From Giardia muris (taxonomy: Eukaryota > Fornicata > Diplomonadida > Hexamitidae): a stretch of DNA of 16,093 bases. The stretch spans positions 1 to 16,093 of the forward strand of contig VDLU01000028.1 in NCBI GenBank assembly GCA_006247105.1. The letters run 5' to 3'. The notes beneath the pieces were generated by a model. It had not been told where the DNA came from. It worked only from the letters and a program-made list of their open reading frames with translations, and made no database searches. Position numbers and translations under genes: made by a program. Positions 9,537 through 16,093 of the stretch are shown here, piece by piece. The stretch's first letter is position 1, and the number at the start of each line of letters is the position of its first letter.

Positions 9537-10803
9537 TTACTTGTGCTCGACCCACACGTAGCTCCCGTCCATGCACGTGGATGACCACTCCTCATGCCCC
9601 GCCCTTGACAGGCCCCAATGGTTCATCTCCCCAAAGATGAAGGAGGAAGAGGCGGGGATCCAGCCACAACCAATCTCCCTGACGAATGTCGATGTGGGCT
9701 CCCGCACTACTATGGACAGGTGCCAGTCGAGGAGAACCCGTCCAAAAAAGAGCAAGGCCTCGACACGACCGGTTAAGCACCCCGAACCCGCCCCCTGTCC
9801 TCAAAGGGCCGCTTTCCCCTCGACAAGCCCCCCGACGCTTGAGGGACGCAAAAGATCGGCATCCTCATCAACCATGATGATTCCACCACCAGGCCACCCC
9901 CTGCCTGCCAATCACCCTATATGCGTTCACATCAAAGTGGATGCCGTTGGGTTCGACGACAATTCCATCCGGCCTGCGACGACGAGGCTTGATGATGACG
10001 ATGCGATCGTCCATCCAGTGACGCACGATCGGATCGTTGATGAGCGCTTTGCTCACGGAGACCTTCGAGTACAGTCCTCTTCGAGGTCATACACCACGTC
10101 CAGCATCTGGTCGTTGGTCGACGTGGATCGTACCCATAGGATGCCCTACGGATACTGGGCACTCCCGCACCAGCCGTTCACAGGGCACGTGTAGGCCATG
10201 GGCTCTCTTGGCTGCCTCCCAGAAGGGGATGAGATTGCCCGGTCAAAGATCATCCGGACCTCGGGGGGCCCTCGGATACGAGTGTCCTCATTTGTGCAGC
10301 AGGGGTGGTTGTGCTTTGCCGTCCCCCGTGGCCTCCCAGTGAACGTGCTCATCGATGCTCATTTTCATCCAGGCCGGGCCCTTCCGACCCTGCATGTACG
10401 AAGAACTGGAGATGGAGGTACGATCCCCGACCACGTACCTCTCCTTGCCCGGATGGACGAGCTCAAGGAGCCAGTGCTCAGCATCCCAGCCCTCATCGTC
10501 GAGCTGCCTCGTGCCGATCCAGTTCCTCCCCCAAAGACCCCAACAACAGAACTGAGCCTGCAGCCGGGTAACACCATACATGGCCAGGCCTGCATCCCAG
10601 GAAGGAGGTGGGGTGACACATGTGAAGCCAGGCCTCCAGTCCAAGACCCCGAGCCCATGCTTAGGCTTCAACATGCAGGTCCAGATCAAGATGACCCGAA
10701 GGACCCCAAGTGGTCCGAAGAGGACATCAGAAGGGTCTGCATGGTATCGGAAGACCATTGGGAGCCCCCGATGATACTTCGAGGGGTCATCACATCCTCC
10801 CAT
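9537..10803 (-). pseudogene. Unrecognised tryptophan-rich protein gene, fragmented
   Basis: Convincing protein sequence runs along the minus strand but changes frame. Segment 1 (10803 to about 10320) has ten W in a 171-residue frame, e.g. CWGLWGRNWIGTRQLDDEGW. Segment 2 (about 10330-10070) includes TNEDTRIRGPPEVRMIFDRA and is cut by a TAG at 10146-10148, though the same frame continues as protein-like (STSTNDQMLDVVYDLEED). Segment 3 (about 10066-9868) includes SKALINDPIVRHWMDDRIVI and then basic RRRR. Segment 4 (about 9885-9537) has a TGA at 9801-9803 and ends EEWSSTCMDGSYVWVEHK-stop. I recognise no domain, and no reverse-transcriptase, endonuclease or transposase motif is visible. The start is uncertain: the ATG at 10803 is only the first in its open frame. 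It could be a decayed host gene, an old mobile or viral element, or a live gene with assembly indels. Confidence 0.45.
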
Positions 10804-11365
10804 CGGCCTTCACTCACGACTTCATCCCCACTTGACCATCAGCTGTCCCAGCACACGCATCCGGCCTCCTCGGGGCCATAGGGGTTGAAGACCTCGAACA
10901 CCCCCCAAGACCCCAGAAGGACCCCAGGACAGGAGATCCGACGACCATCAATCCAAAAAACTGCCATCCATCCAGCCCTCTCCATTCACGTTCGTACCGA
11001 CTCCTGACACCTGTACCCGTCCCCGTACATGGACCATCGTCATTGACATCAGGACGGATATAGGGTCGTCCCCCCCCATGACCCCAAGAGATCCTCGAGA
11101 ACCCAATGGAGGCCCCAAGGGTCCAGGAGAGGCATGAAGGCATGGACCAAGAGGTCATCACCTCCTTATCAGCATCACTCACGACTTCATCCCCATTCCA
11201 CCCCAGGACCAGAGGACTCGATGATGTCCAGCAATCAAGACGATCCAAAAAACCACCATTCGTCCTCCATGCCAACCGAGCCCCCAGCCCCCATTCGCCC
11301 GGTCCTCGGCCCTATCCGCCCTTATATTGGCCCCTAACACCTGTATCCATCCATGCACAGGGGCC
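10785..11365. repeat. Diverged direct duplication (about 10785-11040 and 11150-11365)
   Basis: Three anchors recur in the same order. TCACTCACGACTTCATCCCC plus A is identical at 10810-10830 and 11175-11195, preceded in both by GTCATCAC-like sequence. ATCCAAAAAAC occurs at 10951-10961 and 11243-11253. ACACCTGTA, then CC, TCC, ACA and GCCATCG/ACCATCG, occurs at about 11008 and 11338. Offsets change from 365 to 292 to 330, so the copies have suffered indels. The duplication lies upstream (in minus orientation) of the tryptophan-rich relic. Confidence 0.65.
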
Positions 11366-13966
11366 ATCGGGGGGGTATTACGACATGACCATCCATCCCC
11401 GACCCCGAGGACAGGAGGACTCCACTCAAGCCTTCTACCGGCAGCAAGGCCAACCACCACCCCCGACCTCATGGACAGAGGACCGGAGACCCCCGAAGCC
11501 AGGGCCCGCAAGGCCGACAACCCCACCATGCCAAGATGATCCATCCTTCACTCAACACCCCCTGCATCCGACCCCATCAAGCCATCAAGGGCACGTATCC
11601 CGTCCAAGGCCCCAACCCCAGTCTCCAAGTCCCCAAAGCCTAAGAGCCCAGCCCAAAGCTCACAAGAGGCCCCAGAGACCCCCAGCACAGGAAGAGACCC
11701 AAGGTCACAAGCACCTAATCCCCTGAAGCCCAAGCCCCCGAAGACAACAAAGGCCCCCGGCCCCAGGCCCAAAGCCCTCAAGAGACCCCGAAGAGCTCAG
11801 CCCAAAGACCCAAACCTCCAAGACCTCAAGAAGCCCCAAAGACCCCCAAGGTCCGATGCAGGAGGTCCCAAGGCCAAGAGGACCGAGGACCCAGCCTTCA
11901 AGGCTCAAGAGCCCAAGAGCTCAAGATGACTCCGGCTCCCGCCCAAAGAGTCCCGAAGGTCCACAACTCCCAAGATCCCCAATGCCCCAATGTAGAAGGA
12001 CCCAAGGCCCAAAGCTCCCAAAGACCCACTGCAGGAGGATCCAAGGACCAAGAAGCCCAAACATCCAAGCCCGAAGACCCCGGCCTCCAAGTCCAAGAGC
12101 TCAAGGTCCAAACCTCCAAACCCCCCCAGGAAATTCCCAAAACCCTCAAGTCTCCGAAGACAACAAAGAGGCCCCAAGAAGCCCCCAGCACAAGATCCCA
12201 AGAGGTCGAAGAGCTCAAGGCCCAAAGACCCCCGAGGCCAAGATGACTCCAGCTCCCAGACCCAAAGAGTCCCAAGGCCCCCCAAGGCCCACTGCAGGAG
12301 GACCCAAGGCCACAAGCCCTCAGGACCCCGGATTCCGAAGACCCCCCTCAAGCCCCAGTCTCCAAGTCTAAGACCCCCAAACCCCCAAGGTCCAAGAAGA
12401 CCTACCCCAAGACCTCGAAGAGCCCAAGAAGCCAAGGCCTCAACCCCGAAGCCTCAAGACCCCCAAGGTCAAAGACCCCCAACCTTCAATACCCCAAGGC
12501 CGCAAGCCCCCCCAAGGTCCCGACCTTCAATACCCCAAGTCCCCCAAGCCCGAGGCCTCATTCCAAACCCTCCAAGTCCCCCTAAGACCCCAGACCCCAA
12601 GCTCCGAGCATCTCAAGCCTCAACCCCGAAGACCCCAAGGTCCAAGCCCCCAGGTCTCCAACCCCGAGGGCCCAAACCCCCAAAGAGGACCCAAAGACCT
12701 ACTGCAGGAGGACCCAAGCCTGAGAAGCCCCCAACACAAGACCCCAAGTCCCAAGGCCTCCCGAGACCCCAGCCTTCAATGCCCCAAGGCCCAAGCCCAA
12801 GGAGCCCGAAGGCCCACAACCCCAAGAGGTCCTAAGACCCCCAACACAAGAGCTCAAGACCCCCTAGGGCCCGCAACCCCCAATGCCCCAGGACCTCGAA
12901 GAGACCCCAAGGACCCCATGCAGAAGGACTCAAGGCCCAAGACCCCAAGGGGACCAAGGACCCAAGAGGCCCAACACAAGAGCCCCCAAACCTCCAAGGC
13001 TCGAGACCCCTAAGAGCTCAAGAGACCTCCAAGACCCTCAAGAGGATCCCGCAACCCCAAGACCCCAGTGCAGGAGGACCCAGACCTCCAAGCCCCCCCC
13101 AAAGACCCCAAATCCCCAAGAGCCAAGCCCAAGAGACCCCCAACTCCAAGGAGCCCAAGGCCCCAGCATTCAATGCCCCAAGCCCGAAGCCCCAAGAAGC
13201 CAAGCTCAAGTTCAAGACCCCCAAACCCCAACGCAAGAGCCCAAGGCCCTAAGGCCCCGAGACCCCAAACCTCCAAGGGGACCGAGGGCCCAAAGACCCC
13301 TAAGAAGACCCCCAAGGCCCTCAAGAAGCCCAAGAGCTCAAAGACCCATGGCCCCAAGACCTTGAAGAGGACCCAAGGCCCAAGTCCAAGGAGCCCAGCC
13401 TTCAATGCCCCAAGGACCCCAAAGCCCAAGACCCCAAGAGCCCCAAGCCCCCATGCCTGAAGGTCCAAGGTCCCGAAGACCCCAAGGCCCTAACACAAGA
13501 GCCCCCCAAGGTCCAAGACCCCTAAGAGACCCCAGACCCAAGGGCCAGCCCAAAGGTCCAAGGGCCCAAAGCCCCCAAGCCCAAGAGCTTCAAGCCCCCA
13601 GACCCCGAAGACCCCCCTAAGTCCAAGCCCCCAAGCTCACAAGTCCGAAGGCCTCAAGAGACCCCCAACACAAGAGGCTCCAAGGCCCCAAGCCCGAAGG
13701 CCAAAGCCCAAGGCCTCAATGCAGGAAGACCCAAGTCCAAGAGTCCCCGAAGAGTCCAAGAGCCCAAAGCCCCCCAAGGTCCAAGGCTCCAGCCTTCAAT
13801 GCCCCAAGACCCCCTAAGACCCCTAATCCCCAAGAGCTCAAGGGCCGGCCCCAAGCCCTCGAAGAGTCCAAGAGACCCCGAAGAGGTCAGCCCAAAGCCC
13901 CCCCCAGAGACCCCAAGTCCCAAGCCGAGGGCCCAAGCCTTCAAGGTCCAAGACCCAAGGCCCAAA
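11366..13966 (+). repeat. Thymine-poor degenerate array (CCAAG/ACCCC type), block 1
   Basis: From about 11560, and less clearly from 11400, the plus strand is built from C, A and some G with almost no T (three T in 12001-12060, two in 13081-13140). There is no fixed unit. Loose 6-15 nt words such as CCCAAGACC, GAGCCCAAG and ACCCCAAGG are shuffled together. Three T-containing boxes recur. TGCAGGAGGACCC-like copies are at 11857, 11991, 12030, 12293, 12703, 12919, 13069 and 13720. TTCAATGCCCCAAG-like copies are at 12485, 12526, 12775, 13169, 13401 and 13795. AACACAAGAG-like copies are at about 12732, 12850, 12972, 13493 and 13665. Long stop-free frames on both strands are composition artefacts (P/K/R/Q-rich on plus, L/G/W-rich on minus). 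A satellite-like subtelomeric or rDNA spacer role is inferred. Confidence 0.75.
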
Positions 13967-14064
13967 AAGGGGTCAAATTTGAGGGGGAAAAGGGAACTAG
14001 CGGAGGCACGGCGAAAGGAAGGGGGAAGTGCCCTCCGCACGGTCCGGGGCCCCGGGGACGGCCT
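13967..14064. other. Junction between array and RING-like cassette
   Basis: Composition changes abruptly here: AAAAAGGGGTCAAATTTGAG (13964-13983), then AG-rich sequence, then a perfect 12-bp palindrome CCGGGGCCCCGG (14044-14055) just before the 116-bp element. On the minus strand this is where a third cassette gene would begin, but no ATG or MSES-like start is present. It may mark the breakpoint of the cassette. Confidence 0.4.
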
Positions 14065-14180
14065 AGAGAGGCTGGGACGAGGCTCGTGAGCTACTCGTAA
14101 GGGCGGAGCGCCTCTCGAAGCTCCAAGGCGACAGCGGGGTATGGGTGTGGACATGCGCGATACCCAGGCTCCTGGCCCCG
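14065..14180 (-). repeat. 116-bp element, copy A, behind gene 1
   Basis: It is identical to 14705-14820 at 114 of 116 positions (differences at 14116 C/T and 14158 C/T), offset exactly 640 nt. It starts 1 nt beyond the expected stop of gene 1 (TAA at 14182-14184 in the shifted frame), so it is a shared 3' flank. The shifted frame of gene 1 translates part of it. Confidence 0.95.
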
Positions 14181-14672
14181 TTTACTTGCTAAAGAGGAAG
14201 TCGAGGAGCTTGTCCTCCTCCTGATAGCGGGCGACCACGTCCATGGGTGGGTGAGGCCGCCGAACTTCATACCCTTGCCTGCGACCCAGACGAGGGAGTC
14301 CTCAGCCCTACAGAGGGGACAGGGCCCCTTCCTCTTTGAGAGGGAATAGCCAACTTTGAGGCAATCGCGCCGGTTGCAAGTGACCATGCCCTTACAGGCA
14401 TAGCACTTGTACCCGCCTTCCTCGTTCCAGCGGGCGAAAGGTCGGAGGCATATGGGACACGTTCCATGCTGCTGAATTGCCTCCTCCTCGTAGAAGACGA
14501 GGGGCACGCAGGGGGCCTCTAAATGGTCCGCTTGGACCCCCCGCGACATACGGACGAGTACGAGGGGCTCGTCCACGGCAGGCCCCTGTTTGAGGACAGG
14601 CTCGTCCTCCTCATCCTCCGAGAAGGAGGAGGAGGCCGTCGTGCCGCTGATCGAGATCTCCGACTCGCTCAT
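14091..14672 (-). CDS. RING-like zinc-module protein, paralogue 1, with frameshifted C-terminus
   Basis: The open frame gives 193 residues starting MSESEISIS, with an acidic S/E/D-rich N-terminus (1-25). The zinc module is CPIC (72/75), CYAC (90/93), TCNRRDC (99/104) and CPLC (118/121), i.e. CX2C-X14-CX2C-X5-CX4C-X13-CX2C. Eight cysteines could bind two zinc ions. The layout resembles RING fingers of ubiquitin ligases but lacks the usual histidine, so 'RING-like' is as far as I go. The start is chosen because gene 2 starts identically and both ATGs follow GAAAAAG. After about residue 143 (near 14243-14253, a CCCACCCA stretch) the frame departs from its paralogue. The alternative frame reads MDVVARYQEEDKLLDFLFSK then stop at 14182-14184. 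The reported frame therefore ends abnormally at 14091, inside the 116-bp element. Adjacent to gene 2, same strand. Confidence 0.75.
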   Translation of the reverse strand: MSESEISISGTTASSSFSEDEEDEPVLKQGPAVDEPLVLVRMSRGVQADHLEAPCVPLVFYEEEAIQQHGTCPICLRPFARWNEEGGYKCYACKGMVTCNRRDCLKVGYSLSKRKGPCPLCRAEDSLVWVAGKGMKFGGLTHPWTWSPAIRRRTSSSTSSLASKRGQEPGYRACPHPYPAVALELREALRPYE

Positions 14673-14703
14673 CTTTTTCGTTTTGCGCCCACCCGGTCGG
14701 GCG
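14673..14703 (-). promoter_or_regulatory. Start-proximal A-rich tract and inverted repeat upstream of paralogue 1
   Basis: On the coding strand AAAACGAAAAAG directly precedes the ATG, a typical A-rich Giardia start context. Thirteen nt upstream of the ATG is an inverted repeat, CGCCC (14686-14690) and GGGCG (14699-14703), with an 8-nt spacer. It abuts copy B of the 116-bp element, so the whole intergenic promoter region is about 32 nt. Confidence 0.5.
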
Positions 14704-14704
14704 G

Positions 14705-14820
14705 AGAGAGGCTGGGACGAGGCTCGTGAGCTACTCGTAAGGGCGGAGCGCCTCTTGAAGCTCCAAGGCGACAGCGGGGTATGGGTGTGGACATGCGTGA
14801 TACCCAGGCTCCTGGCCCCG
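14705..14820 (-). repeat. 116-bp element, copy B, between genes 2 and 1
   Basis: This is the second copy of the element. It starts 2 nt after the TAA stop of gene 2 (14823-14825) and ends 32 nt before the ATG of gene 1. It is far more conserved than the genes themselves. It could be a 3' processing or termination signal, a small RNA gene, or the recombination substrate that duplicated the cassette. Confidence 0.95.
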
Positions 14821-14822
14821 AT

Positions 14823-15497
14823 TTACGCTTTGCGAGGTCGACGCTTGAGGGTCCTGCGCTTTCTGATCTCCCTCTCGACCTCGTCCCTCTGGAACCTCTC
14901 CTGGATCCTCTGGATGATGGGGTTGACCCCGGTGTGGTTGGCAGCGTGGACGCTCATGTCACCGCCTGCGTGCCAGTATACAGAGCCCGGGGTCCTGCAG
15001 AGGGGGCAGCGGTTCTCCCCCAGGAGGCACTGGTACATGGTGTTGAGGCACATGATTCTGTTACATGTGATGCTCTTCCTACATGCCGTAACATCTGTAA
15101 CCCCCGAAACGATTCCATCTGGGCCAAATGTCGAGACATATAATGCAGGAGCCCTCCCTCCTGTGGATCTCGCGACGGGTCTTGGTTGAGCGCTTGTAGG
15201 GAGCTTCGATGCGGTCGGCTTGTGCGGCCATTCCCACGCGTCGGGGTAATTGCCCCACGTGGCGTCCACGCCCACGTCGTTGGGCATGCGCTCGGCGCGG
15301 AGCTCGGTGAAGATGGGCTCACTGTCCTCCTCATCCCTCCACGAGGGGGTGTCGGGGAGCCTCTTGGGCGCAGGCTCGGGCGTGGAGGAGGTGAGGGGGT
15401 GGGAGTGGAAGCCCCATTCGAAGCCCGTGAGCGGGGGAGGCGTGGAGGAGCTCGTGGTCGTGGTCGTGGAGCTGATCGAGATCTCCGACTCGCTCAT
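14823..15497 (-). CDS. RING-like zinc-module protein, paralogue 2, with two compensating frameshifts
   Basis: One frame is open for 224 residues from the MSESEISIS start to TAA, but residues of about 89-137 are out of the true frame. Between about 15236 and 15087 another frame, ending at a stop just past 15087, contains QADRIEAP, GSCIICLDIWPRWN and GGYRCY. These match gene 1 (QADHLEAP, GTCPICLRPFARWN, GGYKCY) with identical spacing. The main frame resumes with ACRKSITCNRIMC (Cys 139, 145, 150) and CPLC (164/167), again at exactly the gene 1 spacing. The intended protein would therefore have the complete eight-cysteine module. The second shift looks like one extra base in GGC at 15086-15087. 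The C-terminus is basic (KRRTLKRRPRKA), which gene 1 lacks. An upstream in-frame extension to 15623 runs into array sequence and is rejected. It may be a ubiquitin-ligase-like or other zinc-binding protein; no function is proven. Confidence 0.72.
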   Translation of the reverse strand: MSESEISISSTTTTTSSSTPPPLTGFEWGFHSHPLTSSTPEPAPKRLPDTPSWRDEEDSEPIFTELRAERMPNDVGVDATWGNYPDAWEWPHKPTASKLPTSAQPRPVARSTGGRAPALYVSTFGPDGIVSGVTDVTACRKSITCNRIMCLNTMYQCLLGENRCPLCRTPGSVYWHAGGDMSVHAANHTGVNPIIQRIQERFQRDEVEREIRKRRTLKRRPRKA

Positions 15498-15530
15498 CTT
15501 TTTCAGTCTTCCGCTCGGTCGATTGAGCGG
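15498..15530 (-). promoter_or_regulatory. Start-proximal A-rich tract and inverted repeat upstream of paralogue 2
   Basis: GAAAAAG directly precedes the ATG on the coding strand. Thirteen nt upstream of the ATG is a perfect 6-bp inverted repeat, CCGCTC (15511-15516) and GAGCGG (15525-15530), with an 8-nt spacer, the same geometry as in gene 1 but with different stem bases. Confidence 0.5.
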
Positions 15531-15539
15531 ATTGGCAGC

Positions 15540-16093
15540 AGCCCCCCACAGCCCCCCCAGCCCCCAAGTCCAAGCCCCCCAAAGAGCCCGAAGAGCCCCA
15601 AGTCCAAAGGTCCAAAGGTCCAAGCCCTCAAGTCAAGACCCCGAAGAGGACCGAGGACCCAAGAGACCCTCAAGACCAAGAAGATCCAGCCCAAGGCCCA
15701 ACGCAAGAGCCCAAGCCCTCAGGGCCCTAGATCCCGAAGTCAAGAGACCCACAAGAGCCCAAGGCCCAAGGAGCCCCTAAGGTCAAGAGGACCGAGAACC
15801 CCCAATGCAGGAGGACCCAGACCCAAGACCCAAGACCTCAGGCCAAAGCCCCCCGAGACCCCATCTTTCAATGCCCTAAGTCCGAGAGCCCGAAGAGGCC
15901 GAAGAGCTCAAGACCCCCCAGAGACCCCAGACCCAATGTAGGAGATCCCAAGGGCCCAAGACCCCAAGAAGTCAAGTCCCCCCAAGGGCCAGCCTTCAAG
16001 TCCAAGGCCCCAGACCCAAAGACCCTCTAAGGCCACAAGCCCTCAGGACCCCAAGACCCCATGCAGGAGGACCGAGGACCCAAGGGCCAGCCC
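15540..16093 (+). repeat. Thymine-poor degenerate array, block 2, running off the window
   Basis: This has the same composition and words as block 1, resuming right after the promoter of gene 2. The boxes recur: TGCAGGAGGACCC-like at 15806, 15937 and 16062, TTCAATGCCC at 15867, AACGCAAGAGCCC at about 15700. It shows that the RING-like cassette is enclosed by the array on both sides. Confidence 0.8.

Noticed and set aside
9500..11600. Telomeric LINE-type retrotransposon next to rDNA
   Set aside because: The genomic position would fit, but no reverse-transcriptase catalytic motif, zinc-finger or endonuclease signature was found in any frame.
12860..12880. CCCTA/TAGGG words suggestive of Giardia telomere repeat
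   Set aside because: They occur singly and not in tandem; no telomeric run is present in the window.
11106..13620. Numerous P/K/R/Q-rich plus-strand and L/G/W-rich minus-strand open frames in the array
   Set aside because: They are translations of a low-complexity, thymine-poor repeat, overlap each other in several frames, and show no start context or domain.
14065..14120. tRNA A-box-like TAGCTCACGAG on the minus strand of the 116-bp element
   Set aside because: No B-box follows within tRNA distance, so the match is taken as chance.
15498..15623. 42-residue upstream extension of paralogue 2
   Set aside because: It would translate the inverted repeat and array sequence. Paralogue 1 starts at the equivalent MSESEISIS ATG, which has the A-rich start context.
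11560..16093. CRISPR-like array
   Set aside because: Repeats are degenerate, short and irregularly spaced with no constant repeat-spacer structure, and the genome is eukaryotic.

Overview
This window is GC-rich eukaryotic DNA centred on one ribosomal RNA unit. The SSU starts with the classic CCGGTTGATCCTGCCGG block. It carries the universal SSU motifs but is only about 1.43 kb long. ITS1, 5.8S, ITS2 and LSU follow; the spacers are tiny and the LSU is only about 2.6 kb. Such reduced rRNAs, together with a 5' neighbour that looks like a diplomonad ankyrin-repeat 'protein 21.1', point to Giardia or a close relative. I infer a species other than G. duodenalis, whose rDNA I would expect to be even more GC-rich; G. 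muris is my best guess. In Giardia, rDNA is known to lie near telomeres, and the rest of the window looks subtelomeric.

Layout: 1-1088 (+) is the 3' part of an ankyrin/coiled-coil gene, broken by about five frameshifts. 1089-2933 is the 5' rDNA spacer, with a weak hint of an eroded gene at about 1540-2531. 2934 to about 7205 (+) is SSU-ITS1-5.8S-ITS2-LSU. From 7210 to 9536 there is a long non-coding spacer: a G-rich zone of short hairpin repeats, a GC-rich stretch, a pyrimidine ladder and an isolated AT-rich island. 9537-10803 (-) holds an unrecognised tryptophan-rich gene relic split over several frames. About 10785-11365 is a diverged direct duplication. About 11400-13966 and 15540 to the end form one thymine-poor array (CCAAG/ACCCC-like) containing three recurrent short boxes.

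Inside that array sits a two-gene cassette on the minus strand (14065-15530). The two paralogues begin MSESEISIS and encode the same eight-cysteine RING-like zinc module. Each gene has an inverted repeat exactly 13 nt upstream of its ATG, and each is followed within 1-2 nt of its expected stop by a 116-bp element that is 114/116 identical between copies. Gene 2 hides half of its zinc module in another frame between two compensating shifts. Gene 1 loses its expected stop through one shift and reads on into the 116-bp element.

The rRNA genes show intact hallmark motifs, whereas every protein gene here shows frameshifts. That fits either subtelomeric pseudogenisation or unpolished indels in the assembly; read data would separate the two. 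The most novel material is the RING-like cassette with its flanking elements and the strand-asymmetric array around it. No functional interaction between the protein genes can be shown from the sequence.
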